From: Plasmodiophora brassicae | Lineage: Eukaryota > Endomyxa > Phytomyxea > Plasmodiophorida > Plasmodiophoridae | Length of the DNA stretch: 64,000 nucleotides | Direction: 5' to 3' | NCBI GenBank assembly: GCA_039704465.1 | Contig: JASFAU010000017.1 | Span: 310,001-374,000, forward strand | Shown: positions 1 to 10,990 of the stretch, one piece after another | Numbering within the stretch: position 1 is the first letter of the stretch | How the letters are laid out: the number at the start of each line of letters is the position of its first letter | Translations under genes and position numbers: made by a program | The notes under the pieces: generated by a model | The model's input: only the letters and a program-made list of their open reading frames with translations | Told to the model about the DNA's origin: nothing | The model's database searches: none

Positions 1-470
1 CACTACACCAGAGAGGCAGTCGAGGCCGGTCTGATTGTGGTCCACAAGTGCCCGTCCGCCGCAGCAGCTTTGTCGACTTGACCGACTTGGGCTATTCTCC
101 AAGTCGACTTGAGCGACTTGATGTTTCTACCAAGTCGACTTGAGTCGACTGGAGTCGTCAGTTTACCGTACCAGCATCCTCTGGGTGATATCAACCATTT
201 TGCAGGCCTTCTATGGCCCTTGACATGGCCACAGGGGCGGAGCTGCCGCGCCGGGGCGCTCTGACAGCCTGCGGATCACTGCGGGCGGAGTACGGACTGG
301 GACGTGAAACTGTAGAAGTCTCTGCCGCCTGTGCCCCCTGCGATCGCGTGTGGCTTGGCTCTCCGACCAGCGTTCAGCGGCCGTTTTCACTTGTCAGTTG
401 TGATTTACTGATACAGAGCAACCGCTACCATCTGTCAAAATGGCGTCTCCTGCAGAGAGCAATACAGCTG

Positions 471-1673
471 ATGTTCGTGGTTGTGGAAGAACGTGGCAAC
501 GATGACGATCATCCGGAGTCTGAAGTTGAGGTTCGTGCGCTCAAGTCGGACGTTTGGGCACATATCGAGGAGACTGAGGAGAGCGGCATCGTTACGTGGA
601 GGTGCAGACATTGCAAAGCTGCTAAAATCGCGAAGGTAACGCAATCCGTCTACGTTCCAGTAAATGTACAGCCTAACCACTATTTCAGACGTGGAGAACA
701 AAGAATACTTACACTTTCCGTGAACACCTCAAGAAGAAGCATCCTGGTGTATACCAGTCTGATGTTCGACAAACCAAACTAACGGATGGTTTCGTCAAGA
801 CGAAGCGGAAGAAACCTGATGGCGTTAAACTTGATTAGCGCTCGGCAGGACCGAATCAATGTCAACCTACTCAATTTCATCATCAATTCTTCGCAAGCGT
901 TCAGTATCGTCGAATAAGATGATTTCGTCGAGTTTTACGCCTCACTGGAGCCGGCTTAATTACGAGCTTCCGTCCCGCCAGTCAATCCGCGACTGGGTAC
1001 TCAAGCGATGGCAGCAGACACGGGATCGCGTTCGCGCTCTTGTGAACTCTGGTACTGAAGATCGAAAGTGCAGTATTACTACCGACATGTGGACTTCTGC
1101 TGCTAAACGAGGTATTCAAGCTTGGGTGTATTCTTTTCTCACATGTCGTTTGACGAAGCCACTACAGGATATATGGCAATTACTCTTCACTACCTGGACA
1201 ACGAATGGTACATGGTATCCATTCTGATCGGGTTTGTTCGTGTGCTGTATCCACACACAGCGGGTCGTCTCGCCGCTGCCCTCTTCCGATCCATTTTCGA
1301 ATTCTCTCCAGACCTACTCAAGTCGATTTGGACCATAACAACTGACAATGCTTCCACAAATCCTGCAATGGCAATTGAGTACAACAATATGCTCTCCGAC
1401 TATCTGGCGATGCGCAGTGATGAAACGAATCCCGAATCAGCTGACGACGAATACTGTGAAGGACTTCTGGACGATTCCTACGACCCTGACATTGAACCCC
1501 GCGTGTCGCTGGTGTGGTGCTTCGCCCATGTTCTCCAAGTTGCCATCAAGGACGGGCTTCAGAAGGTTGTTCCTGTGGACACCGCAATCGGCCGTATTCG
1601 TGACACCGTTAAAAAGTGACAGATTCCCGCAAGCTGTTTGAGACTTTTCAGGTATGTCCTTCGGATTCCCACA
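471..1673 (+). pseudogene. hAT-family transposase with BED zinc finger, decayed
   Basis: A cut-and-paste transposase of the hAT superfamily, broken. An N-terminal BED-type zinc finger reads WRCRHCK, then a 53-nt intron (636-688), then FREHLKKKH, giving the C-x2-C and H-x4-H ligands; that frame stops at 838. The body resumes with hAT landmarks: LPSRQSIRDWV, SITTDMWTS, TTDNASTNP and WCFAHVLQVAIKDGL. A second intron of 56 nt (1112-1167) joins SITTDMWTSAAKRG to YMAITLHYLDN. Between 845 and 960 the expected frame holds a TAA and a frameshift. Near 1613 one A is missing from an A-run, producing a premature TGA that the inverted copy downstream lacks. The C-terminal dimerisation region is not present. 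The start at ATG 471 is a guess; the 471-838 part may be a separate exon block of the same gene. The hAT assignment is secure from motifs; loss of function is inferred from the lesions. Confidence 0.8.
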
Positions 1674-1757
1674 TCGAGCACGATGTCCACCCGTCCGGCA
1701 TTGAGTTCAGTGCACAAATCCTATGTAAAATGTTTTAGAATTGGACTTGGGCAAATA

Positions 1758-1976
1758 TATGGGAATCCGAAGGACATACCTGAAAAGTCTCAAACAGCTT
1801 GCGGGAATCTGTCACTTTTTTAACGGTGTCACGAATACGGCCGATTGCGGTGTCCACAGGAACAACCTTCTGAAGCCCGTCCTTGATGGCAACTTCGAGG
1901 ACATGCGCGAAGCACCGCACCAGCGACACGCGGGCTTCAATGTCAGGGTCGTAGGAATCGTCCAGAAGTCCTTCAC
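1758..1976 (-). mobile_element. Inverted partial copy of the hAT transposase
   Basis: This stretch is the reverse complement of 1456-1673, with scattered substitutions, and is separated from it by about 85 bp. Read on the minus strand it encodes the same piece (CFAHVLEVAIKDGLQKVV to VTDSRKLFETFQ). Unlike the plus copy it keeps the full A-run and so stays in frame past the position where the plus copy stops. The two arms could form a long hairpin. No TIR or target duplication was identified. Confidence 0.85.
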
Positions 1977-2014
1977 TGACGTCGAAGGGGATCTGAGATC
2001 CCCTTCGACGTCAG
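1976..2014. repeat. Perfect 39-bp palindrome
   Basis: Arms 1976-1994 and 1996-2014 are exact reverse complements of 19 nt around a single G at 1995. It abuts the outer edge of the inverted hAT copy, so it probably marks a second fold-back junction of the same rearrangement. Confidence 0.9.
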
Positions 2015-2529
2015 TAGGCCAGCAGATCTCCTTTGCTCCTACAACGCCATTTTAGCGCAGCTGGCAATAGAGATGACGTCGTCGCATAAGGGTAAGTTCG
2101 ACCTGTTCCCCTGCGACGAGTCGTCCGTAGTCGAGGACGGGGGATAAGAGGACGCAGCGAGCTAGAAGCTCTGGCAAGCGGCTGCCTGGACCAAGTGTTT
2201 CCCCGTCGAACAGACGACCGTTTTCGATTGCAGCGCACACACGAAAACGTACAGAACTGGTCCATACTTGAACTCAATGCCATTGACGTGTCGCGATCGA
2301 AAACAACGTTGGAGAGCGTCGCGGGAGACTGTTCAAGTTCGAGAGCGCCTTGCTCCGGACCCACGTTTGGCACCACGGCCTAAGGGTACTCTAGCCGAAG
2401 CGGCAGTGTCACGTGCCTGCGATATACCTAGACCATAATATGTCTGCAGGCGATAAATGTGGTACCGGGTTCTAAAGACGTGATCAGATTGCAAAAAAAA
2501 GGACGGTGGACGGTACCGAGTGGTCGACG
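2015..2529. other. Stretch with no assignable gene
   Basis: Open frames here are short and mutually overlapping, and none shows a recognisable domain. The last about 100 bp probably contain the upstream region of the bleomycin hydrolase gene, including an A-run near 2493-2500. Confidence 0.5.
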
Positions 2530-4636
2530 ATGGCGGTGGTGACGGCGGGCTCGCCAGGCGCAGTCGACGATGCGACGATCGAGCAGTGGCATGCCGCGTA
2601 CGCCAGCAACGATAAGAACCTGCTGGCGACGAACGCAGTCTGCGTGTCGGATGTGGCCGATGTGGGTGCGCATCGTATGGGCGGGGGGCGTCACGCCCGG
2701 TCGACTCAGTGACGCTGGCGTAGGTGCTGCTGAACCGAGATTCGGTTGTCGACAATACCGACGTCGAGTTCGACCACCGCATGCAATACGATGAGGCCAA
2801 GGCGACGGATCAGAAGAGCACGGTCGGCTGCTCCGCTTCATACTCCCGGTCTGCAGGGCAACCCGTCTGACGTGTACTACTAATGGCGCAGGGTCGTTGC
2901 TGGATATTTGCGGCAACGAACGTGATTCGTCTGCACTTCATCAAGAAATTCGGGTTGAGTGACAGGTCGGCACCGGTGGCCTTTCTGAATTCGTGTCCGA
3001 TGTCGTCGTGCTCAAACCCTTCGTTGCCAGTTTCGAATTCTCCCAGCCGTACCTGTTCTTCTGGGACAAGCTCGAGAAGGCAAAGTAGGAGCAACAGCGT
3101 TTGGACCTGAACGCTCCGGTGTACTTAGTATTCCCGCAATAGTTATTTCCTCGAGAGCATCATCAAGACCCGCTCGGAACCGTTGGATTCCCGCCTGGTG
3201 CATCACCTTCTGTCGACGCCCAGTTAGTTTGTCGGTGCGATCTGCGACGCGCCATCGGTCTGATCCACGGCGCTCTCCAGTCAATGATGGCGGCCAGTAC
3301 GATATGATTATTAACCTCATATCGAAACATGGTACGGTACCTGGTGCGCGTTCAGCGAAGGTCGTATCGGTGAGATCATCTCCTGTGCAGGCCTTGTTCC
3401 CAAATCCGCGTTTCCGGAATCCAAGCACAGCTGCAATTCGCGCCGCATGAACCAGATCATTATCACAAAGCTGCGGGAGTTCGCCCAAGTGCTCCGGGAC
3501 GCCAGCAAGGCCTCGGATGAGAGCGCCTTGCGTGCCATCAAGTCGAAGCAGATGTCGGAAATTTATTCAATTATGTGCATCTTCTTTGGGATCCCTCCGA
3601 AACAGTTTACGTGGTATGTGTTGTTCTCGACCTCTGCCGTGCCGCTGTCGCTCAGCACTTCCAGGTCGTTTCGCAACAAGGAAAAGAAATACGTCGAGCA
3701 CCCGAAGCTGACTCCGCTTACATTTGTGGGCCAGCTGATTGACTTTGATGTCACCGATATGGTCTCGCTGATTAGGTTGGTTTTCGTCCATGTTTGGGTC
3801 GCGTGCCGTCGCTGACTGTCGCTCCAAAGTGACCCGAGGAATCCATACTACAAGCTGTACACTGTTGACTATCTCGGCAACGTTGTTGGAGGTCGCGATG
3901 TACGATACAGTATGATGTCGTTGTGTGCCACCCCGCTGCGTATCGTCGATTTATCTTCGTCGTTAGTTAATGTCCCCATTGAGGTCCTGAACGAACTGGC
4001 GGCGAGGTCCATCGAGGGCGGAGAGCCCGTGTGGTTTGGATGCGATGTCGGCAAGCACTTCCACCGCGAAATGCATGTCATGGATCTGGGTATGGGACGG
4101 TGACGTTTCTCATGGGATTGCGCACCTGACGCCCGCCCTCTGTCCAGGCATCTTCAATTACAATCTCGTCTTCAACACCAAGTTTAATCAGAACCGAGAG
4201 CAACGGCTCCGCTATGGGCAGGTTCGAACTTGTCGGAGACACGCCTTTCCGCAGGTCGTTGACGCCTGAATCATTGCAGTCACTGATGACGCATGCCATG
4301 GTTTTCAATGCGTTCCATGGTGAAGTCGGCAACGTGTCGAGGTGGCGTGTGGAGAACAGCTGGAGTGACAAGAACAACAAGGTGTGCCACCTGTTTACGC
4401 TCTGCTAACGTCACTCACTGGATCTGTTCGGCAGGGGTTTGCGACGATGACCAACGATTGGTTCAACGAATATGGTCTGCTCCGTCGTCCAGTGACAGGA
4501 CGTTCACTGACCCTGTCGTCCAGTCTACCAAATTGTTGTCAACAAGTCGTTACTGTCACCTGAAATCCTCGCGGTGTACGATCAGGTTCCCACCGTGTTG
4601 CCTCCATGGGATCCTATGGGCAGTTTAGCCAACTGA
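2530..4636 (+). CDS. BLMH/BLH1: Bleomycin hydrolase (C1B cysteine peptidase)
   Basis: A cytosolic papain-fold aminopeptidase that in other species forms a hexameric barrel and hydrolyses homocysteine thiolactone and bleomycin. Fourteen exons were placed by frame and homology: 2530-2661, 2724-2822, 2892-2965, 3031-3084, 3143-3222, 3281-3331, 3391-3613, 3665-3775, 3830-3909, 3967-4089, 4148-4221, 4280-4381, 4435-4474, 4524-4636. They join to 1,356 nt, or 451 residues, the usual family length. The catalytic triad is visible: Cys in GRCWIFAATN, His in SLMTHAM, Asn in WRVENSW. Other landmarks are PYLFFWDKLEKAN, NDGGQYDM, EPVWFGCDVGKHF and MTNDWFNEY. The protein ends DPMGSLAN, close to the family C-terminus, which trims itself. 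The 2823-2891 intron carries a TACTAAT branch site. Start chosen at the first ATG of the open frame. The gene is convergent with NAT9, with 99 bp between stops. Confidence 0.93.
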
Positions 4637-4735
4637 CATTCCTGTACAAAAGCACAAGCGCTACTGCCCGAGGACAGAGGGCCATGCGTATACGACCAAT
4701 AGACGGGGGACACCAAATGACCATGCACAGAATTA

Positions 4736-5311
4736 CTATACTGTATCAAATGCAAACGTGACTTCATCGAAGCAGTTAACAGGTTCAGTCACCCTGAAGC
4801 CTATGCGAGTGAAAAGGTTCTGCGAAGGCACATTCCTTGACTTGATTTTGGCGATAAACCGTGTGACCTTGAGGTGCCTGTGCGCGTAGTGCATCATTAA
4901 TCGTACGGCCTCGCTAGCCAGGCCTTTTCGCCTGCTGGAAGGCACCGCAATCATAACGTCAATCTCTGCTTCGCCCGCGTCGTGGAACTCGGTGAACACG
5001 TTGACGTCCCCGACAGGAACAAGAGCACCCGGTTCCCCCGTTTTGTCCATGACAATAAACGTGCACTTGGTCTCGTCGTTACGCCATTCCTCCTGCATCG
5101 CATATTCCTCCTCGAGCGTCAGCGGCTCCGACGCCGTCAGTTCGCGAATCTCCGGATCCTACCGCAACGCGGGTCAGCGCACTCATTCAGGTACGACGGT
5201 GTCAACCGCGCTAACCTGCATCCATGCATGGTATACGGCGACATGCTCCACCCTGTACGGCACGAGGACCACCTTCTGGCCTTCAAGCACCGTGTTCTCG
5301 TTCAGGCGCAT
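4736..5311 (-). CDS. NAT9: N-acetyltransferase 9-like GNAT protein
   Basis: A GNAT-fold acetyltransferase of the NAT9 family; animal NAT9 has been linked to microtubule stability. Two exons (5311-5216 and 5158-4736) are separated by a 57-nt intron (GTTAG...GGTAG) and join in phase 0 to a 172-residue protein. The N-terminus MRLNENTVLEGQ matches the family start, followed by VVLVPYRVEHVAVYHAWM and the hallmark IRELTASEPLTLEEEYAM. The acetyl-CoA loop region is PSSRRKGLASEAVRLMM, then IAKIKSRNVPSQNLFTRIGF and FDEVTF near the C-terminus. It is slightly shorter than the human protein. It is divergent from the SNAPC1-like gene. The assignment is strong because both exons align to family motifs over the full length. 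Confidence 0.92.
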
Positions 5312-5683
5312 GACGTTGCGCAGTCCGTGGAGCTGCGGGACAGACAGTCACGACGGGGCCTACCTAACGCGTTCCTAAGAACGGGGGAACCACGGCAACC
5401 ATCGATATCGCCTTGCGTACAACGTATAGTGCCTGGCACGTTTATACGTACAGATGACAATTGCATCATCACCGACCGGGTGTCGTGCTGCAGCCGTGGC
5501 GGCCACAGGTTCCACGTGTACCGTGATGGAGGCGAAACGCGCTCTGTGGTGGCAGCTCCTGGTGTGCAGCAGCAGCAGCAGCAGCGCCCGTCGTGTCGGT
5601 CATTCGGGGACCGCAGCGGGCGAGCGTGGCGTCGGCCCCGCCCAACCACTGGTGATGGTGGCGCGGGGTGCGCGACTCCGCCG
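5312..5683. promoter_or_regulatory. Divergent intergenic region (NAT9 / SNAPC1-like)
   Basis: The 372 bp between two divergent start codons must carry both promoters if both gene models are right. A short CAG-repeat run lies at about 5566-5583. No TATA-like motif stands out. The open frames crossing it have no domain. Confidence 0.5.
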
Positions 5684-7211
5684 ATGGACGAGGTGCTCGG
5701 CGCGCTCCTCGACGCGCTCGTCGCCGAGGCGTCCAGGGCGGACGCGCGCCCGACCTTCGCGTCGTTTCGATCGGGGTGGATGCGCACCGACTTCCAGTAC
5801 GTCCTCCTGCTCCGACTCGACGCCGAACCCACCGTCGACTACGTGGAGGCTGTCTTTCGCCTGCTCACTGGTCTGCGTGCCGCGTGCGTCGCCTGACCGT
5901 CTTGCAACAACATGACGTTTGTGGCACGTAGATCGTCTGTTCGCGCTGCACCCGTACGAAGAGCACGCGACCCTGACCGCCTGGCTCGTGTTCGCATTGT
6001 TCTGCGTCCAGCGTAGCCAGGCGGAGCACCCTCCCTGTCGTATCCGGCTGCCGTTAGCGGACTGGTCGCCGTTCCTCAGCCTGCTCGAGCACCTCGCCAG
6101 GTCGCAGCACGGTGAGGCCCACGCGATGCTCTGCGACCTGTTCCGCCACTCCATGCGGTTCTGTCTGACGCATCGGTGCCCTCCGTGTGCACCGCTGTTC
6201 GCGCCTGCGTCCAGCAACGCCCCTGTGGATGCACGCGCCCTGCTGCCTCGGCTAGTCGACGTGCGCTCGATCGAACGGCATACGGCCCGCTATGAGGCGG
6301 CGGCGGAAGCCTGCCCGGGACATCCTGTGTCCACTGGGCGCATTCGGAATGCCCTATCGTCGCTTCAGAACGCGGTCGCGAGCGATATGCGACCCGGGAC
6401 GCCCCCCGCCGTCGACGTCACCGAAGCGGATACAATGCGGAACCTGGCGGACGTGTTCGGCACAGCTGATCGCGTCGAGGAGGGCGGCAACCTGTTCCTG
6501 TCGTACCAGCGGTCCGACGAGAGCTCGACGGATTTCGACGACGAGGAATACCATGCGGCCGGCCTGCTTCCTTTCGACGATGAGGAGGAACCCGGCCGTC
6601 CTCATGAAGCTGTACGAATCGACGTCGCGACTGAGGCTGCCCCAGTTGCCGATGTGCACCCCGAGCACGATGTTGCCCCTCCAGAGCCTGCCCCAGCGTT
6701 GCAGACCGCCGAAGCGCAACGACTCACGTCTGATCAGCCTGTTAAACGGAAAGGCAGGGGCAGGGCGAGACAGGCGGGCGTACGTCGATCGGGCGCCCCT
6801 GGCGTTCTCGCTGCAATTTCCGCTGCACGGGCACAGTTCGAGAGTGACGCTGACGATGTCGTCGACCTGCCCGCTGCTCCACCTGCCAAGCAGCGACAGG
6901 AGCCCCGACATCCGAAGCAGAAGGTCCCGTCGAAGAAGGCGACGTCTATTGCCGCCCTGGCTGCCGCGAGAGCCGCTTTCGACAGCGAGTCCGATCTGGA
7001 GGTGTCTAAGGGGGCACCTCCACCACCGAAACGGAAACGCGGGCGTCCCCGCAAGGCACGTGACGAGACGCCGCCCCCGAATCCGCTGCCTAGCACTGAC
7101 AGGCGACCGGTCGTCGAGGTGTTGACGGCTCAGGAAACCCTGATGCGGATCGAGGCGGCCCGTGCTGCGTTCGAAAGCGATGAAGTCGGCAGTACCGACG
7201 ACGTCCCTTGA
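5684..7211 (+). CDS. SNAPC1: SNAPC1 (SNAP43)-like subunit with C-terminal AT-hook region
   Basis: Likely subunit 1 of the snRNA-activating protein complex, which binds proximal sequence elements of snRNA genes. Exons 5684-5870 and 5932-7211 are joined across a 61-nt intron in phase 1 and give about 488 residues. The first about 150 residues match the family layout: RPTFASFRSGWM, FRLLTDRLFALHPYEEHATL, LTAWLVFALFCVQRSQ, then IRLPLADWSPFL and GEAHAMLCDLFRHSMRFC. From about residue 190 the chain is acidic, then basic and low-complexity. It contains KRKRGRPRKARDE, a textbook AT-hook, a second basic GRGRARQ stretch, and three copies of an ARAxFxSD motif spaced through the tail. The AT-hook tail is not typical of animal SNAPC1. 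The family call rests on pattern recognition of a divergent domain, so moderate confidence. Confidence 0.62.
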
Positions 7212-7722
7212 GCCTTGCGCTGTATATCTATATAACCTGGCATCTCTCTACACCAAGACCACGTCATAACCTAAAGCCCAATTGAAAACCTAACAGTGGG
7301 CTCAGCGGGACACGAGCCTGCGCGGGTTCGTAAACGCCGTCGCGATCGCCAAGCTGTCCTCTGATCTTGGCGTCGACTTCCCGTGCTTGGCGTCGTCTAC
7401 CCTACTCTGTCAGGTCAAAACGGATCACTCGCCGACACGGGGGCATTCCTGTGCCGGCTCAAATCTACGAGAAGCCCTGCTGCAATCCGGCTATATAGGA
7501 GGAACTCAGGTCCTGGAGGACGAGAGTATATACGACGGGCGCCCTAAGGATGTCGGCAGGCGCAGGCCACGGAGTCCGTACGGCCCTTCGGACCGACGCT
7601 GCACGAACGTTCGGGACATTGTATCGCACGTCATTTGCAATCCAGTGTGTCTGTCGTTCGAACGTCAACAGGGCGTGTGAGTAGCATCGGGAGACGTCGC
7701 GGAGCATCCTCTATTGGTTACC
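7212..7722. other. Intergenic stretch
   Basis: No coding signal is visible in these 511 bp. TA-rich runs at about 7222-7232 and 7490-7530 could belong to 3' and 5' flanks of the neighbouring genes. Nothing else was recognised. Confidence 0.4.
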
Positions 7723-8934
7723 ATGTCGATCGGCAATCGCACTCGAAACGCGAGCACCACAACGTGGCCGCTGCGCGTACTCACGGTCGCTCTTCTCATC
7801 GCCATCGGTGTCGGTGAACGCCAGCTGGTCAAGCTGCGCTCCAGCGATGACGTTGACATCGACGCCGACGCAGCAGCAATTTCCATGCACTCGGGTGTGT
7901 TGAAGGACCTGCTTGAACAGAGTTCCGCGAGCAACGACCATACCTGTCGCATCGTAGTGAAGATGGTTGCCAGTCCCGTGTTGCAGGTCATCGTCGAGTT
8001 CTGTCACGAGTTTGCTGTCGACGAGGTCTGCCATCCGCAATCAGGGAGTCACCCCGAAGCTTGGTATCACAGTCGGGCACAGGACGCTGCTGCGGCCGAA
8101 TGGCTCCGTAATACGCTGTGGTCAATGGACGCGCAGGGTTATGTCGTCCTATTAGAGGCCGCCCATGTTCTCCGTATGCCTACTCTAGGAAGGGTACTCC
8201 TGGCGACGCGACAAGAGTGGGATGCGATCCGGGCACTGGCCTATAACCTGTTCGATATGGACCCGCCGTTCTCTGTTTTCATTGTGATGAACTGCCCCAT
8301 CATCGCCAAGCTTCGCCAGCGGGTTAGGACCAGTGAGCAGATGTTGATCGTCGACCGGATTCCATACGCCGTCGTTAATGGAGACCAGGGCCAGAGCGAT
8401 GTTGACTTCATCAACTCGGCGGAATGGGATCCAACCGTCGGCAACGTTCTGCAATGGGCGACCGCCAGGGGAAACGCGCGCCTTGTCGAACTCCTGGCAA
8501 GTATTCCCGGGATCAATGCGAACACCAACACTCGGGGTATGGTGCCTTTGCACTGGGCGGCGCTGAACGGCGATGCGCGAATCGTCGCGGCGCTCTTCAC
8601 GATTCGAGGGGTCGACGCCAACGTCGGTATAGGTCCTTCGGGTTTGACCCCGTTGCACCTGGCCGCTTTCTGGGGATACGCCGAGGTCGTTGCTCTGCTG
8701 CTGGATTCCCCAGGGGTTGACGTCAACGCACGCGACGGCGATGGCATGACTCCCCTGATGCTGGCTGCAATGAAAGGACATCTACAAGTCGTCACGTTGC
8801 TGCTCATGGAGGTCGGCACGATGGACAAGCTCGGCATGACTGCGTTGCAAAGAGCCATGGAGGCGGGCGAAGAGGAAATTGAACAGCTGCTCAAGGGGCT
8901 TTGCCTGGGAGCGTCAAAGCGATTCCGCTGCTAA
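7723..8934 (+). CDS. SKP1/BTB-like protein with C-terminal ankyrin repeats
   Basis: About 403 residues from ATG 7723. After a serine/threonine-rich start comes a SKP1-type POZ segment (LVKLRSSDDVDID, MHSGVLKDLL, VLQVIVEFCHEF) and the paired helices YVVLLEAAHVLRMPTLGRVL, like the SKP1 dimerisation region. From about residue 245 ankyrin repeats follow: MVPLHWAALNGDARIVAALF, LTPLHLAAFWGYAEVVALLL, MTPLMLAAMKGHLQVVTLLL. Such fusions usually act as protein-binding adaptors, possibly with cullin ligases; that role is inferred. The segment PLRVLTVALLIAIGVG (about residues 17-33) could be a signal peptide, or an unspliced 48-nt intron, since it begins GTACTC and ends GCCAG and is a multiple of three. 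A degenerate relative lies at 46364-46800. Confidence 0.75.
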   Translation: MSIGNRTRNASTTTWPLRVLTVALLIAIGVGERQLVKLRSSDDVDIDADAAAISMHSGVLKDLLEQSSASNDHTCRIVVKMVASPVLQVIVEFCHEFAVDEVCHPQSGSHPEAWYHSRAQDAAAAEWLRNTLWSMDAQGYVVLLEAAHVLRMPTLGRVLLATRQEWDAIRALAYNLFDMDPPFSVFIVMNCPIIAKLRQRVRTSEQMLIVDRIPYAVVNGDQGQSDVDFINSAEWDPTVGNVLQWATARGNARLVELLASIPGINANTNTRGMVPLHWAALNGDARIVAALFTIRGVDANVGIGPSGLTPLHLAAFWGYAEVVALLLDSPGVDVNARDGDGMTPLMLAAMKGHLQVVTLLLMEVGTMDKLGMTALQRAMEAGEEEIEQLLKGLCLGASKRFRC

Positions 8935-10190
8935 TTCAGCTGCTGTGGTGCACACGTACTGGGACGCCATCGTGCAAAGGCAGCGGCACGGTTCGAAACA
9001 ACGAAGTCGGGATCGAAATGGTTCATTTCTCAGCTGTGGAGAATGGGATATTGCGCATATTCGACCATCTGGTCTGGTTGGTGAGGGTAACCGTAGGCCG
9101 CCCGGAATAGTGTGTGCTCCAGAAGCTCAGTCGGGCGGAGCGAATAAAAGTCGGAGGCACAGGGGCGGGCGCGGTCAGGGGGATCAGCGGATGATTGCAT
9201 CTGGACGACAACATCGCGCTGCACATGTCCTGGGATCGGCATTATATATTGAGTTCTCGTCAAACGACATGCACGATGTTTCCGGTGGGTGCCTAGCGTG
9301 ACGGCAGCATCGTGCTGTCATTCATATCTTGACGCGATGTCGCACGTGACGTGGTACCTACCACTGGGAAGTACAATGAGCTTTGTGGAGACTTTTTCGA
9401 CGGTGGGGGGCGACATGGGAGCTCTTCTTCCCAAGCAGCCAGTTCCGGCGACTGTCACACGGGTCATTGGTCGTGCTGATCTGGACGCCTGGACGTATGC
9501 GCAACCTCTGGGTCAAAAGGAGGCTGTGCATTTTCTCCGTGCTCCGCAGTGTCAATGAGCGGTAGTCGTCGTTCTACAGTAGGTAGTGTTGAACCCGAAG
9601 GACCCCCTGTCCGCGTCGCACATATGAGTTCAGAACGGCCTGATCGTTTGTCCAATGCTGAATTACCATCACCGTTCCCGCGGAACTGCGTTTCGGATCG
9701 GTTCGATGATCGGGCCTTGGCAATGCGCCTGGAAATCGTATCAATTTGGATCCGAGCTGCTTCGCGGATTGCTGTCGGGCACAGCGTCCTTGCAGGCCGA
9801 TGATTAAGGTGTACGATGGCGCCGCCGTTGTGACTATTCGCTCTATCGATTTGCGCCCAGCCCTTCTGGAGAGCGATGCCCGCAACTCCATGGGATGTTG
9901 GCCGGAGGCCAACGCGTCGAAGTACCGTAATGAGCTTCGCTTGTATGATTTACTGGAGACGTAAGTCTGCAGGCGATTCACGGCCTTGATCAGGCCACTC
10001 TAAATGTATTCGATGAGTGCGCTCGAACGAGGACGACGTATCGATCGGGGTCTCAATACTGGTAATTTGCTTGAAATCCTGTCGCGTCGCCACACCGAAT
10101 TTCGCGGGCGACAAAACAAAGCGGTAACTGCACTTTAGTTACATCATATTAAGTGTATGACGATGGAGCGCATAAGACAGATCATTGACT
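8935..10190. other. Mostly non-coding stretch with a possible ankyrin remnant
   Basis: Around 9002-9110 the plus strand reads VHFSAVENGILRIFDHLVW, which resembles a decayed ankyrin helix pair continuing from the gene upstream. No other domain was recognised up to the inverted repeat at 10191; overlapping open frames on both strands look like shadows of GC-rich DNA. Confidence 0.35.
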
Positions 10191-10836
10191 TGGGCTTGTC
10201 TCATGGTGTCGCTGTTGACTATCTCCTGGAAGAGTTGGGCACCGACTCGTCGACCGCGATTCCGTCGGTCCGTCAGCTTCGGAAGTACCTTCTGGACCTT
10301 GGTGTCACCTTCCCATTTATTCGATATCTAGTCTGCGATCACGGGGGTATGTGGGCACATGGTACAAACCCACCAGCGAACCTGTGCTGCTCGGGGTCCG
10401 AGCCTTTTGTATACTTCTCCCGCATCCTGATGATCCAATGCCTGTTCCGCCGTTCTTCGTTCTGTCAATTGTTGCACGTCGAGCTCGATCGCCATCAGGA
10501 GATCTTGCCACGACACTCCAAATCCTGTTACTGTTCGAGACTGGACGGATGGGGAATTCTTCTCTGGTGAGTATGCACCGTTCTGACGGGAATGCATTGC
10601 CAGCAGAGAGTTTCCTCTTCCCTTGTCACCGATGACGGATGGAGTGCGCTACAGGTTCCCTGGTGGGTTTGTACCATGTGCCCACATATGCCCTTGATCG
10701 CAGACTTGTATCGAGTAAATGGGAAGGTGACACCAAGGTCCAGAAGGTACTTCCGAAGCTGACGGACCGACAGGCGACCAGTCGGTGCCCAACTCTTCCA
10801 GGAGGTCGTCAACAGCGACACCATGAGACAAGCCCA
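10191..10836. repeat. Inverted repeat, arms about 190 bp
   Basis: The segment 10191-10385 recurs as reverse complement at 10651-10836, with several substitutions and small gaps; the loop is about 265 bp. The plus arm encodes GLSHGVAVDYLLEELGTD and RQLRKYLLDLGVTFPF, and the minus arm encodes nearly the same, so the ancestral sequence was probably coding. No family was recognised. Confidence 0.85.
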
Positions 10837-10990
10837 GACGTCGGCGAAGATGACCTGTCTCGTGCGGACCCTGAAGCCGCACATGGCAGACTGCGACGAC
10901 CGCGAAGTCGCAGCAGGCCTGCGCCTTTCTCCTACGCTGCCATGACGTGTCCTCAACGCACCGCAGGACCACCGCTGTATTCGCTCGGCG

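Noticed and set aside
4982..5896. 304-codon plus frame across NAT9 and the SNAPC1-like start
   Set aside because: It runs antisense through confirmed NAT9 exons; only its 5684-5870 part is used as an exon.
9274..9981. Several 80-135-codon frames on both strands
   Set aside because: Mutually overlapping, no domain, no splice context.
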